64,000 nucleotides of DNA from positions 4,071,501-4,135,500 of the forward strand of contig NZ_PDCM01000002.1 of assembly GCF_008634025.1 (NCBI RefSeq). The letters run 5' to 3'. How positions within the stretch are numbered: position 1 is the stretch's first letter; each line of letters starts with the position of its first letter. Shown here in pieces: positions 29,201 through 49,600 of the stretch. Both the position numbers and the translations under genes were made by a program. The notes under the pieces are model-generated. The model was given only the letters and a program-made list of their open reading frames with translations, ran no database searches and was not told the DNA's origin. The DNA comes from Streptomyces albofaciens JCM 4342 (GTDB taxonomy: Bacteria > Actinomycetota > Actinomycetes > Streptomycetales > Streptomycetaceae).

Positions 29201-32200
29201 CCGGCGTCGCGCAGCATGTGGTCGATGCGGTCGGCGGGGTACTCCGGGTCGACGGGCAGGTAGGCGGCGCCGGCCTTGAGGACCGCGAGCAGGGCGACGA
29301 CCAGGTCCAGGGAGCGGGGCAGCAGCAGTGCCACGGTCCGCTCGGGGCCCACGCCCCGGCCGATCAGCTCATGCGCCAGCCGGTTCGCCCGGATGTTCAG
29401 CTCCGCGTACGTCAGGACGCTGCCCTCGTGCTCGGCCGCCGGGGCGTGCGGGGTGCGCTCGACCTGCGCCTGGAAGAGGTCCGGGAGGGTGGCCGGCGCC
29501 ACCTCGTGCGCGGTGTCGTTCCACTCCGCCAGCAGCCGATGCCGCTCGGCCGGGGACAGCACGTCCAGCCGGGACACCGGCAGCGAGGCGTCCGCCACGA
29601 CGGCACGCAGCAGCCGCTCCAGCCGCTGGGCCAGCGCCTCGGCCGTCTCCCGGTCGAAGAGGGCGGTCGCGAACTCCACGGTTCCCGTCATCCCCGCCGG
29701 AGCCCGCTCGGCGGAGTACAGCTCCTCCATGTTGAACGTCAGGTCGACCTTGGCGGCGCCGGTCTCGACGTCTTCCAGGACGGCCCGCAGCCCGGGCAGG
29801 GCGAGCTGGGCGTCCTCGGTGTTCTGGAGGACCAGCAGCACCTGGAAGAGCGGGTGGTGCGCCATCGAGCGGGCCGGGTTGACGGCTTCCACGAGCCGTT
29901 CGAAGGGCACGTCCTGGTGCGCGTAAGCCGCCAGGTCCGTCTCCCGCACCCGCTCCAGGAGTTCGGCGAAGGACGGGTCGCCGGACGTGTCGGTACGCAG
30001 CACCAGCGTGTTGACGAAGAACCCGACCAGGTCCTCCAGAGCGTCATCCGTACGCCCGGCGATCGGCGAACCGATGGGGATGTCGGTCCCCGCACCCAGC
30101 CGGGTCAGCAGCGCCGCGAGCGCCGCCTGCACCACCATGAACACACTGCACTGGTGCGTACGGGCCAGCCGGGTCACACCGGCGTGCAGGTCCGCGTCCC
30201 AGGTGAAGGCGACCTGGTCGCCCCGGTAACCGGCGACGGCGGGCCGCGGGCGGTCGGTGGGCAGCGCCAGCTCCTCCGGAGCACCGGCCAGGGCCGTGCG
30301 CCAGTGGTCGATCTGGGCCCGGATCACGCTGTCCGGGTCGTCCTCGTCGCCCAGGACGGCCTGCTGCCACAGCGTGTAGTCCGCGTACTGCACCGGCAGC
30401 GGCGGGAAAGCGGGCGCGGAGCCGGCCAGGCGCGCGGTGTAGGCGACGCTCAGGTCACGGGCGAGCGGCGCCAGCGAGGCGCCGTCGGCGGCGATGTGAT
30501 GCGCCAGGATCAGCAGCGCGTGCTCTTCGGGTGCCGTGGTGAACACCCAGGCCCGCAGCGGGATCTCCCGGGCCAGGTCGAAGGTGTGCCGGGCGGCCGC
30601 GGCGATCAGCTCCGGGGCCTGCCCGGCGGCGGTCTGCACGGCCTCGACGACGGGCCGTGCCGCGGCGCCCTCCAGCACCAGCTGGTACGGCTTGCCGTCG
30701 ACGTCCGGGAAGACCGTGCGCAGGCTCTCGTGCCGTTCCGTCAGGTCCGCCAGCGCCGCCCGCAGCGCCGGGACGTCCAGCTCCCCGGTCAGCCGCAGCA
30801 GCATCGGCACGTTGTACGTGGTGCTCGGCCCCTCCAGCTTGTCGAGGAACCACAGCCGCCGCTGCGCGAAGGACAGCGGTGTCCGCGCGGGCCGCACCGC
30901 GGGCTCCAGCGCCGCCCGGGCGCCCGCCGCGCCGTCCAGCCGCCCGGCCAGGCCGGCGGCCGTCGGGGCCTCGAACAGGTCCCGGACCGCCAGCTCCACC
31001 CCGAAGGCGGCACGGACCCGGCCGGTCAGCCGTGTCGCGAGCAGCGAATGCCCGCCCAGCTCGAAGAAGTCGTCGTCGAGCCCGGCCCGCTCGATGCCGA
31101 GGACCTCCGCGAAGATGCCGCACAGGATCTCCTCGCGTGCGGTACGCGGCTCCCGGCCGCCGGTGCCCGGCGCGCCGTCGGGGGCCGGCAGCGCCGCCCG
31201 GTCGACCTTGCCGTTCGGGGTCAGCGGGAGGGCGTCGAGCACGACGAAGGCGGTGGGCAGCATGTACTCCGGCAGCAGGGTGGCCGCATGGCGCCGCAGC
31301 CCGGCCGGCGACGGTGCCGCGCCGCCGTGGGCCGGCACCACGTAGGCCACGATGCGCCGGTCGCCCGGCCGGTCCTCCCGGACCAGCGCCGTGGCCTGCC
31401 CGACGGCGGGGTGCCCGGCGAGGGCGGACTCGATCTCGCCCAGTTCGATGCGGAAGCCACGGACCTTGACCTGGTGGTCGACGCGGCCGACGAATTCCAG
31501 CTGCCCGTCGGCGCGCCACCGTACGAGGTCGCCGGTGCGGTACATCCGCGTGCCGGTGCCGCCGAACGGGTTCGCCACGAAGCGCCCCGCCGTCACCCCG
31601 GGTCGCCCGCGGTAGCCGCGTGCCACGCCCCGCCCGGCGAGGTACAACTCGCCCGGGACGCCCGGCGGTACCGGCCGCAGCCGCGCGTCCAGCACGTACG
31701 CCCGGGTGTTGCCGATCGGCCGGCCGATGGGGGCCGCGCCCTCCCCGGTGACGTCCGCGAGGGTCGACCAGATGGTCGTCTCCGTCGGGCCGTAGAGGTT
31801 CGTCACACCCGCGGCGTGCGCGGCCAGGGCGCGCGCCAGCGGGGTGGGCAGCGCCTCGCCGCCGACCAGGACCCGCAGCCCGTGCAGCGCTTCGGGGAAC
31901 TGGTCCGCCAGGCCCTGCCACAGGGAGGGGGTGGCCTGCATCAGCGTGGCGCCGGAGGAGGTCAGCAGCGCGGCCAGGCGCGGGGTGTCGCGCACCTCCT
32001 CGGACGTGGCGAGGTGGACGGACGCGCCGCAGATCAGCGGCAGGTACATCTCCAGTCCCGCGATGTCGAACGCGATGGTGGTGACGGCGAGCAGCCGGTC
32101 CGACGGTCGCGGAGCGAACACCTCCCGCATCGCGCCCAGGAAGTTGACCAGGTTCCCGACCGAGACGACGACGCCCTTGGGGCGGCCGGTCGACCCGGAG

Positions 32201-34068
32201 GTGTAGATCGCGTAGGCCGGGCTGTCCGGCGTCGTGCCGACCGGCTGCTCGGGCCCGGTGAGGCGGCCGTCCGGCAGGGCCGCCAGCGCAGCCGTGGTGT
32301 CCGGCGCGTCGAGCACCACCTGCACGGCCCCCGTGCCGGGGAGCCGCGGTGCGAGGGCAGCGGTGGTGAGCACGCAGACCGGGGCCGCGTCGGTGAATAC
32401 GTGGGCGAGGCGGTCGGCGGGGTGATCGGGGTCGACGGGCAGGTAGGCGGCGCCGGTCTTGGCGACGGCCAGCAGCGCGACGGGAAGGTCGACGGACCGG
32501 GGCAGGGCGAGCGCCACATAGCTCTCCGGGCCGACGCCGTGGGTGCGCAGCAGGCGCGCCAGCCGGTTGGCGCGGGCGTCGAGCGCCGCATAGCTCAGGC
32601 ACACGTCCCCGCAGCGCACCGCGTCGGCGCCGGGTGTCCGGTCGGCCTGGGCCTCGAACAGCTCCCGCAGGCTCGCCGCCGGCACCTCGCGGTCCGTGGC
32701 GTTCCACGTGACGAGCTGCCGGTGGCGCTCTTCCTCCGAGAGCACCGGCAGCTCCCCGACCGTCCGCGACGGGTCGGCGAGTGCCGCTCGCAGCAGCCGT
32801 TCCAGCCGCCGCGCCATCAGCTCGACGCTGCCCTTGTCGAACAGCTCCGTGGCGAACTCCACCTCGACGGCGATCCCCCCGGGTTCACCCGCGGGATCCA
32901 GCTTCTCCTCCAGGTCGAAGGAGAGGTCGAATTTGGCGACCCCGGTGTCGACGCCGTCCAGCTCGGCCCGCAGTCCCGGGAACTCCGGCACGGCCTTGGC
33001 GTTGTTCTGGAGGAGCAGCATCACCTGGAAGAGCGGGTGGTGCGCCATCGAGCGGGCCGGGTTGACGGCTTCCACGAGCCGTTCGAAGGGCACGTCCTGG
33101 TGCGCGTAAGCCGCAAGGTCCGTCTCCCGCACCCGCTCCAGCAATTCGGCGAAGGACGGGTCGCCGGACGTGTCGGTACGCAGCACCAGCGTGTTGACGA
33201 AGAACCCGACCAGGTCCTCCAGAGCGTCATCCGTACGCCCGGCGATCGGCGAACCGATGGGAATGTCGGTCCCCGCGCCCAGCCGGGTCAGCAGCGCCGC
33301 GAGCGCCGCCTGCACCACCATGAACACACTGCATCCCTGCCGGCGCGCCACACGCACCAGATCACGGTGCAGCCCGGCGTCCCAGGACAGCGCGACATGG
33401 TCGCCCCGGTAACCGGCCACCGCCGGCCGCGGCCGGTCGGTGGGCAGCTCCAGCTGGTCGGGCAGCCCGGACAGGGTGTCCTGCCAGAAGGCGACCTGCT
33501 CGCTGATCAGGCTGTCCGGGTCGTCCTCGTCGCCGAGGACCTCCCGCTGCCACAGCGTGTAATCGGCGTACTGCACCGGCAGGTCGTCCCACCGCGGTGC
33601 CGCGCCCGTACGACGGGCGGCGTACGCCACGGACAGGTCCCCGGTCAGCGGGGCGAGCGAACCGCCGTCGGCCGCGATGTGATGCGCCGTCAGCAGCAGG
33701 AGGTGGGAGTCCGGTGCCGTCTCGAACAGCCACGCCCGCACCGGGATGTCCCGCGTCAGGTCGAAGGCGTACGAGGCGGCCTCCCGCAGCAGCGCGGGCA
33801 GCCGCTCCTCGTCGGTGCGGACCGTCTCGAACACCGGACGGGCCCCGTCGGCCGCGAGCACCTCCTGGTGGGGGTTGCCGTCGACGTCCGGGAAGACGGT
33901 CCGCAGGCTCTCGTGCCGCTCCACCACGTCCTGGAGCGCGCCCCGCAGGGCCGCGACGTCCAGGTCGCCGGTCAGCCGCAGCAGCATCGGCAGGTTGTAG
34001 GTCGCGCTCGGTCCCTCGAACTGCTGGAGGAACCACAGCCGGCGTTGGGCGAATGACAGCGGAATCAT
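26233..34068 (-). CDS. NRPS B: modules 5-6 (C-A-PCP / C-A-PCP-E)
   Basis: A 2611-residue synthetase. Domains: C 1-430 (HHIAADGGS); A about 445-955, code DILQLGLIWK, a glycine code; PCP (FFELGGHS); C about 1050-1480 (HHIAADGAS); A about 1495-2000, code DALVTGGVWK, hydrophobic/aromatic-looking but unassigned; PCP with the LGGDSI form typical before epimerases; E about 2100-2590 ([11 protein letters not shown] active site, EDLPDG and IGFNYLGR motifs). Residue 6 should therefore be D. The protein begins [14 protein letters not shown], directly at the C1 motif, with no docking region; its ATG lies 2 bases after the NRPS A stop, and GGGAAG just before it overlaps that stop. NRPS A probably hands over the chain here. 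Confidence 0.93.
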   Translation of the reverse strand: MIPLSFAQRRLWFLQQFEGPSATYNLPMLLRLTGDLDVAALRGALQDVVERHESLRTVFPDVDGNPHQEVLAADGARPVFETVRTDEERLPALLREAASYAFDLTRDIPVRAWLFETAPDSHLLLLTAHHIAADGGSLAPLTGDLSVAYAARRTGAAPRWDDLPVQYADYTLWQREVLGDEDDPDSLISEQVAFWQDTLSGLPDQLELPTDRPRPAVAGYRGDHVALSWDAGLHRDLVRVARRQGCSVFMVVQAALAALLTRLGAGTDIPIGSPIAGRTDDALEDLVGFFVNTLVLRTDTSGDPSFAELLERVRETDLAAYAHQDVPFERLVEAVNPARSMAHHPLFQVMLLLQNNAKAVPEFPGLRAELDGVDTGVAKFDLSFDLEEKLDPAGEPGGIAVEVEFATELFDKGSVELMARRLERLLRAALADPSRTVGELPVLSEEERHRQLVTWNATDREVPAASLRELFEAQADRTPGADAVRCGDVCLSYAALDARANRLARLLRTHGVGPESYVALALPRSVDLPVALLAVAKTGAAYLPVDPDHPADRLAHVFTDAAPVCVLTTAALAPRLPGTGAVQVVLDAPDTTAALAALPDGRLTGPEQPVGTTPDSPAYAIYTSGSTGRPKGVVVSVGNLVNFLGAMREVFAPRPSDRLLAVTTIAFDIAGLEMYLPLICGASVHLATSEEVRDTPRLAALLTSSGATLMQATPSLWQGLADQFPEALHGLRVLVGGEALPTPLARALAAHAAGVTNLYGPTETTIWSTLADVTGEGAAPIGRPIGNTRAYVLDARLRPVPPGVPGELYLAGRGVARGYRGRPGVTAGRFVANPFGGTGTRMYRTGDLVRWRADGQLEFVGRVDHQVKVRGFRIELGEIESALAGHPAVGQATALVREDRPGDRRIVAYVVPAHGGAAPSPAGLRRHAATLLPEYMLPTAFVVLDALPLTPNGKVDRAALPAPDGAPGTGGREPRTAREEILCGIFAEVLGIERAGLDDDFFELGGHSLLATRLTGRVRAAFGVELAVRDLFEAPTAAGLAGRLDGAAGARAALEPAVRPARTPLSFAQRRLWFLDKLEGPSTTYNVPMLLRLTGELDVPALRAALADLTERHESLRTVFPDVDGKPYQLVLEGAAARPVVEAVQTAAGQAPELIAAAARHTFDLAREIPLRAWVFTTAPEEHALLILAHHIAADGASLAPLARDLSVAYTARLAGSAPAFPPLPVQYADYTLWQQAVLGDEDDPDSVIRAQIDHWRTALAGAPEELALPTDRPRPAVAGYRGDQVAFTWDADLHAGVTRLARTHQCSVFMVVQAALAALLTRLGAGTDIPIGSPIAGRTDDALEDLVGFFVNTLVLRTDTSGDPSFAELLERVRETDLAAYAHQDVPFERLVEAVNPARSMAHHPLFQVLLVLQNTEDAQLALPGLRAVLEDVETGAAKVDLTFNMEELYSAERAPAGMTGTVEFATALFDRETAEALAQRLERLLRAVVADASLPVSRLDVLSPAERHRLLAEWNDTAHEVAPATLPDLFQAQVERTPHAPAAEHEGSVLTYAELNIRANRLAHELIGRGVGPERTVALLLPRSLDLVVALLAVLKAGAAYLPVDPEYPADRIDHMLRDAGPALVLTTAGAAATPVPGLAALPVPGNAGAWAHRPGTDPTDADRTGPLLLGHPAYVIYTSGSTGRPKGVVVAHTGMASFAADKIERCGVEPGSRVAQFSSPSFDASVLELWLALLSGACLVIPPAGPLAGEVLAQRLAGLRINHAVLAPAALASVPATPLPELRSLTVGGDAFTGEVVARWAGGRRMFNGYGPTESTVWVTSSPPLSEPVAPPIGRPVRNVQVYVLDDALCPVPAGVPGELYLAGVQLARGYLHRPGMTAARFVANPFGAPGSRMYRTGDLATWRADGQLEFAGRVDHQVKVRGFRIELGEIENVLAGHPAVAETAVVVREDRPGDKRIVAYVVTAGDAALDAGALRAHLAGQLPDYMLPAAFLELAALPLTTHAKLDVRALPAPDFAAAAGTKAPRTAREETLCRIFAEVLRLDRVGVDDSFFSLGGDSILSIQVISRARQEGIVLTAREIVRHQTAEALAALAAEAPSAAAEDPRDAVGTLPPTPIMHWLRELDAPMDGFHQSMVLQTPAGLARQQLIDVVQALLDHHDALRMRLTERPADDGAGLPEWEPEVLPHGTVAAGDCVRRVAAEGLRGAALDDLMADEGERARARLRPREGAMVQAVWFDAGPAVPGRLLLMLHHLVVDGVSWRILLPDLAAAWRAVAAGEQPSPERAGTSLRQWARQLPAAAHRPERMAELPSWTALLGTEEPLLGSRPLDRTRDVGSTTRSLTVTLPAPATTALLTAVPEAFHARVDDILLAALALAVVDRRRGRGETGSQVLIDLEGHGREEIVPGADLSRTVGWFTSLYPVRLDPGPFDRAEVWAGGPAAGQVVKRIKEQLRAVPDHGVGFGLLRHLNPGTAAELSRLPGAQIGFNYLGRLTAAAGGATDDWGVVAEAPTPPGADPRMPAGHPLVINAVTEDLPDGPRLSATWEWPRDLLAEQDVRAFAESWLAALTALVTHCEDLDAGGLTPSDLSLESLSQDEINDLEAELDML
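29845..30152. repeat. Near-identical C-domain segment, copy in module 6
   Basis: About 308 bp encoding the end of the module 6 condensation domain matches 33028-33335 in module 5 almost base for base; only a handful of substitutions are seen, while flanking sequence diverges clearly. This indicates recent intragenic recombination or gene conversion. Confidence 0.8.
33028..33335. repeat. Near-identical C-domain segment, copy in module 5
   Basis: Partner of the 29845-30152 segment. Both encode the stretch from [16 protein letters not shown] to [14 protein letters not shown] in identical amino acids. A shorter stretch at about 22145-22290 in module 8 is also very similar. Confidence 0.8.
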
Positions 34069-34070
34069 GG

Positions 34071-44315
<10,245 letters not shown>

Positions 44316-44409
44316 GCCGTCGACTCCTTGTGCGGTCCCGTGTCGAGGCCATGGGTGTTACGGAAAAGAGAATGGGCCTCGCGATTTCTGCGCCGGCGAA
44401 CACACGAAA

Positions 44410-44433
44410 GGAACCCGTGAAGTCACGGGTCCC
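44410..44433. promoter_or_regulatory. Inverted repeat in the NRPS A 5' leader
   Basis: ACCCGTGA-AG-TCACGGGT (44413-44430) is a perfect 8-bp inverted repeat, extended by GG/CC on the outside. It lies in the predicted untranslated leader between the -10 box (44453) and the ATG (44315). It may form an RNA hairpin or act as an operator. Confidence 0.5.
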
Positions 44434-44452
44434 AGTTCACCAGCCGGTCGGA

Positions 44453-44484
44453 AAGGTAGGCGGTCCAGCTTTCGTCTTGTTATC
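44453..44484 (-). promoter_or_regulatory. SARP-type promoter box of the NRPS operon
   Basis: Minus strand: heptamer GATAACA (44478-44484), 4 bp, heptamer GAAAGCT (44467-44473), 8 bp, -10 box TACCTT (44453-44458). It would start a leader of about 130 bases before NRPS A and drive all three synthetase genes. Confidence 0.75.
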
Positions 44485-44572
44485 GCGGCCGCTTCGCGGC
44501 CGGAAAGCCCGCGCCGCCGCCCGCACCGGGCGCGACCGGGCACGGCCGGCGGCCGGGAAACCCGGCGGCGTC

Positions 44573-44604
44573 GATAGTCCAGCGATAAACGCCTCTTCTA
44601 GCGT
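44573..44604 (+). promoter_or_regulatory. SARP-type promoter box of the MocR gene
   Basis: Heptamer GATAGTC, 4 bp (CAGC), heptamer GATAAAC, 8 bp, -10 box TAGCGT (44599-44604). The 32 bases match the box at 46590-46621 in 29 positions. It lies in the 452-bp divergent region between NRPS A and the MocR gene, facing right. Confidence 0.78.
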
Positions 44605-44767
44605 ATTCGCCGCCGGGCGGAAGGCGGCGCGCCCGCGCGGGCCGACGCCTGCGCGCGGTGCCGTACGGGCCCCGCTCTCGGCGCCCGGCCATTCTCCGCC
44701 CCACCGCCGCACCGCGCCCAGACCACATGCCATCAGTAATTCCAGTCCACTTGGGGGAGCCGAAGAA

Positions 44768-46189
44768 ATGGCCTGGCATGCCTTGATCCATGTGTCCCGG
44801 GAATCCGACGAGCCGCTCACCGCCCAGATCGAGGGCACGATAAGAGAAGAGATTTCCTCCGGAGTGCTGCGTCCCGGCACCCGGCTGCCGTCCAGCCGGC
44901 AGCTCGCCGCGGACATCGCCGTCTCCCGGAGCGTCGTCGTCGAAGCGTACGGCCGGCTCATCGCCGAGGGCTACCTGGAGGCCGTCCAGGGCTCCGGCAC
45001 CCGCATCGCCGCGCACCTGGCGCCCGCCCCCGCCCTGCCGACCCTGCTCGACGACGGGCTGGTGCCCCCGGCCCGCTGGGACCTGCGCACCGGCACCGCG
45101 CACCTGTCCGGCTTCCCGCACCGTGAATGGCTCGCCTCCTACCAGCACGCCGTCCGGTCCGCCGCCCCCTGCGCCATGGACTACCCGCCGCTCTCCGGGA
45201 CGCCTGCGCTGCGGGAGGAACTGGCGCGTTATCTGGGCAGGGCCCGCGGGGTGCTCACCACCCCGGGACAGGTCATGGTCGTCTCCGGCTTCGCCCATGC
45301 GCTCGGCCTGCTGTGCGCCGTACTGGACGAGCAGGGCATCGACCGGCTCGCCATGGAGGACCCCTGCCACCACCGGCAGCGGCAGTTCGTCCGGGAGGTG
45401 GGGCTGCGGCCCGTCCCCGTCCCCGTGGACGCCGAAGGCATCGACGTCGAGGCGCTGGCCAGAACGGGCGCGCGCGCCGTACTGCTCACCCCCGCCCACC
45501 AGTTCCCCACCGGCGCCACCCTCTCCGCGCCCCGGCGGGAGGCGCTGGTGCGCTGGGCCCGCGACCACGATGCCTGGATCATCGAGGACGACTACGACGG
45601 CGACCTGTGGCTGGAGCACGGAACCCGCCCGCCGGCGTTGCAACGCCTCGCCCCCGAACGCGTCGTCTACGGGGGCACCGCCAGCAAGTCCCTCGCGCCC
45701 GGCCTTCGCTTCGGCTGGCTCGCCCTGCCCGCCCGGCTGCTGGCGCCCATGGAACGGCTGCGCTCCCACCGCGACCTGGGCTCCGACGCCCTCACCCAGC
45801 TCGCCTTCGCGGAGTTCCTGAACGCCGGCCACTTCGACCGCCACCTGCGCCGTCAGCGCGCCCGCTACCGCGTCCGCAGGGAAACCCTGGAACGGTCCGT
45901 GCGCCGCTTCCTGCCCGGTGCGCACACCGTCGGCTCGGCCGTCGGGCTGCACACCTACCTGCGGCTGCCGCTCCGTACGGACGAGTCCGCGCTCGTCGCG
46001 CGGGCGATGCACCGCTCGGTGCTGGTGCGCGGCGGCCGCCGCTACCACGCCCGGCCCGACCAGGCCGCCCCCGCCCTCGTGGTGGGCTACACCGCGGTGC
46101 CCCGCACCGGCATCGCGGAGGCGCTGCGGGAGCTGGGGGCGGCGTATACGGAGCTGTACACGGCGGGCCGGGCCAGCAGCTTGGCGTGA
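44768..46189 (+). CDS. MocR-type GntR regulator with aminotransferase-like domain
   Basis: A 473-residue PLP-dependent regulator. The N-terminal GntR winged helix (PLTAQIEGTIREEISSGVLRPGTRLPSSRQLAADIAVSRSVVVEAYGRLIAEGYLEAVQGSGTRIA) binds DNA. The C-terminal type I aminotransferase fold holds PLP through Lys in GGTASKSLAPGLRFGW, with EDDYDGDLW upstream. MocR proteins sense amino compounds through PLP (PdxR, GabR). Its place beside the Dap and NRPS genes suggests sensing an amino-acid precursor; that is inference. GGGGGAG lies 10 bases before the ATG. A SARP-type box precedes it. Confidence 0.88.
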   Translation: MAWHALIHVSRESDEPLTAQIEGTIREEISSGVLRPGTRLPSSRQLAADIAVSRSVVVEAYGRLIAEGYLEAVQGSGTRIAAHLAPAPALPTLLDDGLVPPARWDLRTGTAHLSGFPHREWLASYQHAVRSAAPCAMDYPPLSGTPALREELARYLGRARGVLTTPGQVMVVSGFAHALGLLCAVLDEQGIDRLAMEDPCHHRQRQFVREVGLRPVPVPVDAEGIDVEALARTGARAVLLTPAHQFPTGATLSAPRREALVRWARDHDAWIIEDDYDGDLWLEHGTRPPALQRLAPERVVYGGTASKSLAPGLRFGWLALPARLLAPMERLRSHRDLGSDALTQLAFAEFLNAGHFDRHLRRQRARYRVRRETLERSVRRFLPGAHTVGSAVGLHTYLRLPLRTDESALVARAMHRSVLVRGGRRYHARPDQAAPALVVGYTAVPRTGIAEALRELGAAYTELYTAGRASSLA

Positions 46190-46296
46190 CGTGCCGTGGG
46201 GAACGCGCGAACCGTATCGCTTCACCTGACGTGCCGCGGCGAAACGCGGAACCGTATCGCTTCGCCTGACGTGCCGCGGCGAAACGCGGGAACCGG
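46187..46296. repeat. 40-bp tandem repeat starting at the MocR stop codon
   Basis: Two full units and one partial unit (46187-46226, 46227-46266, 46267-46296) share TGACGTGCCGCGG and GAACCGTATCGCTTC segments. Each has a small CCGCG/CGCGG stem. The first TGA of the repeat is the MocR stop. Non-coding. Confidence 0.85.
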
Positions 46297-46326
46297 ACCG
46301 CCCCCGCGCGCCTACCGGAGCAAATC

Positions 46327-46340
46327 GAACGGATCCGTTC
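46327..46340. promoter_or_regulatory. 14-bp perfect palindrome between MocR and A-PCP-TauD genes
   Basis: GAACGGATCCGTTC is a perfect dyad, followed at 46341-46370 by a CCCCCACCTGGGGG stem and a G run. It may belong to a terminator region for the MocR gene or to an operator; no decision is possible. Confidence 0.4.
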
Positions 46341-46370
46341 CCCCACCTGGGGGTTACCCAAGGGGGGCGG

Positions 46371-46474
46371 ACGGGAACCGCGCCAGGGCAGGGCGGGAAC
46401 CGCGCCAGCGCGTGAGCGGGAACCACACCAAAGCGTGGGGGAGGGAACCACACCAAAGCGTGGGTGGGAACCCC
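46371..46474. repeat. About 23-bp imperfect tandem repeats (GGGAACCRCRCCA)
   Basis: Four to five imperfect copies containing GGGAACC, then CGCCAG or CACCAAAG, then GCGTG. They fill the non-coding gap before the A-PCP-TauD promoter. The remaining 46475-46589 bases are C-rich without features. Confidence 0.75.
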
Positions 46475-46589
46475 GCCCTCCCCACCCTCCCGCCCCCTCC
46501 CCCAGCAAGCCCCCCGGCTCCCGCGCGCGCCGCGTCCGACCACCCCCTAACAGCGCCCCGACGAGGATTTCGCCGGTCCCGGGAGAGCT

Positions 46590-46621
46590 GATAGTCCAGC
46601 GATAAGGGCCCCTTCTAGCGT
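46590..46621 (+). promoter_or_regulatory. SARP-type promoter box of the A-PCP-TauD/Dap/MbtH operon
   Basis: Heptamer GATAGTC, 4 bp (CAGC), heptamer GATAAGG, 8 bp, -10 box TAGCGT (46616-46621). Near-copy of the MocR box. It probably drives the five genes from 46667 to 53322. Confidence 0.78.
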
Positions 46622-46666
46622 CACTTCCACCAGGTGGGATCACTCGGTGATCCTGCGATCCGACAG

Positions 46667-49600
46667 ATGTCCGGTGTGGGGTGCAGACTCGTGAGGGACA
46701 GCGCAGGCGGCGGTCAGGCCGGCGACGGTACGGCGGAGCAGGGCCTCCCCGTACTGCCCCCGGAGGTCGCGGCCGGAATCGACCGGCTCGCCGGGGAGTC
46801 CGCCGTCGACAGCCGGTCGGTGTGGCTCGCGGCGCAGGCCAAGGTGGCCGCCGCGGTCACCGGGTTCCAGGAATGGCGGGTCGGCGGGGGCACCTGGCGC
46901 GACCTGATCGCCTGGGCCGCCACCGAACAGGGCCGCGAGCAGGCCCGTGCCGCGTGGCGGGCCGCCCAGGCCCAGGAGTACGTCGGTGCCGACCGCGTCG
47001 CCGCGTACCTGGAGCGCGCCCTGCACCGGATGACCACGGCCCCGAACGCCCCGCACCACCTCGACAGCCTGCTGTCGGCGGCCGAACTCGACCAGCTGCT
47101 CCTGGGGTTCGCGGGGCCGGTCAGGGAGCTTCCCGACCGCCGGTGCCACGAGCTCTTCGAGGAGCGGGTGCGCCGCCACCCCGACGCCGTCGCCGCGGTC
47201 CAGGGCGACCGCAGCTGGACCTACGCGGAACTCAACCGGCGCGCCAACATCCTCGCCCGGTCCCTGCACGAGCAGGGCCTGCGCCCCGAGGACATCGTGG
47301 CCGTGGTCTGCGAACGCACCCTTGAGTGGCTCGCCGCGGTGCTCGCCGTCTTCAAGGCGGGCGGCTGCTACCTGCCGCTGGAGCCCCGGTTCCCGGCCGA
47401 GCGGATCGCCACCGTCCTGGCGCGGAGCGAAGCCCGCTGGGTGCTCGCCGAACGCGGCGTCCCCCACCTGGAGGAAGCGCTCACCGGACGGGAGGGCATC
47501 CGTACCGCCGTCATCGACGAGGTGCTGGCGCGGGGCGGGCCGGACGACGACCTCGGACTGCCGGTCGCCGCCGACCAGCTCGCCTACATCTACTTCACCT
47601 CCGGCTCCACCGGCGAGCCCAAGGGCGCCATGTGCGAGCACAACGGCTTCCTGAACCACGTGCTGGCCAAGATCGAGGACCTGGGCATCGAGGAGGGGTA
47701 CGTCGTCGCGCAGACCGCCCCCCAGTGCTTCGACATCTCCCTGTGGCAGCTGGTGTCCGCCCTGCTCGTCGGCGGCCGCACGCACATCGTCGAGCAGGAG
47801 GCGGTCCTCGATGTCCGCCGCTTCATCGACACCCTGGCCGACGGCGGTGTGCAGGTGGCCCAACTGGTGCCCTCCTATTTGGAGGTGGTGCTGTCCGCCC
47901 TGGAGGAGGAGCCCCGCGCGCTGCCCCGGCTGCGCTGTGTCTCCGTCACCGGCGAGGCGCTGAAGAAGGAGCTGGCCGAGCGCTGGTTCGCGGCCTTCCC
48001 CGAGGTGCTGCTGGCCAACGCGTACGGCCTCACCGAGACGTCCGACGACACCAATCACGAGGTCATGGACCGGGTGCCCGACACGCGCTCGGTCCCGCTG
48101 GGCAAGGCCGTACGCAATGTCCGGGTGTACGTGGTCGACGAGTGGCTGTCGCCGGTCCCGCTGGGCGTACCCGGGGAGATCGTCTTCTCCGGTGTCTGCG
48201 TCGGCCGCGGCTACGTCAACGACGAGGCCCGTACCAAGGCGGCCTTCGGCCAGGACCCGTACCGGCCCGGGGAGCGGCTGTACCGCTCCGGTGACTTCGG
48301 CCGCTGGCTGCCCGGCGGCACCCTGGAATTCCTCGGCCGCCGCGATTCCCAGGTGAAGATCAACGGGTTCCGCATCGAGATCGGCGAGATCGAGAACCGG
48401 CTGCTCCAGGTACCCGGCGTCCGTGACGGCGCGGTGGTCGTCACCGGAAGCCCCGAACGGCGCGCTCTCGTCGGCTACTACACCACGACCGGGCCGCTGG
48501 CGACCGAGGACGTGCGCCGGGCGCTGGCCGCCGCGCTGCCCGCCTACATGGTCCCCAGGCACCTCCACCACCGCGCCGAACTGCCCCTCACCGACAACGG
48601 CAAGACCGACCGCAAAGCGCTGGCCCGCATGGCGGAGGAGGCCGTACGCCAGGCCGGCGGGGACGCCTCCGGCCCACCGGCGACCGCCACCGAACGCCGC
48701 GTCGCGGCCATCTGGGCCGAGCTGCTCGACATCCCGTCGGAACGCATCGGCCGCGACACGCACTTCACCGAGCTCGGCGGCACCTCGCTGACCGCGATCC
48801 GCCTCGCCGTCGCCCTGGACCGGGTGGTGACGGTCGAAGACCTCGCCGACACCCCGACCGTCGCCGAGGTCGCCGCATTGGTCGACCGCAAGGCCGGGGA
48901 GAACGGTGAGGCTGGGGAGCGCGGTGAGACCGGCGAGGTCCCCGGTACCGAGCAGGCGGTTCAGCAGGCCTCTCAGGAGGCGGCTCCCGTACCGGTCACG
49001 GGCCCCGCCGCCGACGGCCCCCGGCCCGTCCGGTCCGACAGCGGCCTCGCCGTGCTGACGGCGGCCTCCGGCGAGGGGGCGGCGGCCGGCGCCGTCTGGG
49101 CCGAGCGGCACCGGACCGCCGTACACGCCGCCGTCGCCGAACACGGCGCCGTCCTGCTGCGCGGCCTCGGCGTGGCCACACCGGCCGACGTGGCCGCCGT
49201 AGCCGCCGCCCTGGGCATCGAGGCGATGACCGAACGGGAGCGGTTCGCGCCCCGCGCGGACCACGGTGACGGCGTGTACGGGTCCTCCGAGTGGCCCGCC
49301 GCCGAACCGATGTGCATGCACCACGAACTGAGCTACGCCACCGAGGTCCCCGGTCTGCTCCTCTTCGGCTGCCTCACCGCACCCGCGAGCGGCGGCCGCA
49401 CCGGGGTGGCCGACTCCCAGGCGGTGATGCGCGCCCTCCCGGCCGGTCTGGTCGACCGCTTCACCCGCGACGGCTGGCTGCTCACCCGCATGTACCACGA
49501 CATCGGCGTCTCCTGGACGGAGGCGTTCGGCACCGGCGACCGCGCGGAGGTCGACGCGTACTGCGCCGCGGCCGCCCTGGAACACACCTGGCTGCCGGGC

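Noticed and set aside
13889..34056. Further long plus-strand frames opposite the amidase and NRPS B and C (13889-18976, 19088-23329, 27301-34056)
   Set aside because: Same reason: they mirror the NRPS genes, are rich in Arg, Gly and His, and have no recognisable domain.
46187..46474. Possible CRISPR array in the repeats after the MocR gene
   Set aside because: Units are contiguous, imperfect and have no unique spacers; no cas genes nearby.
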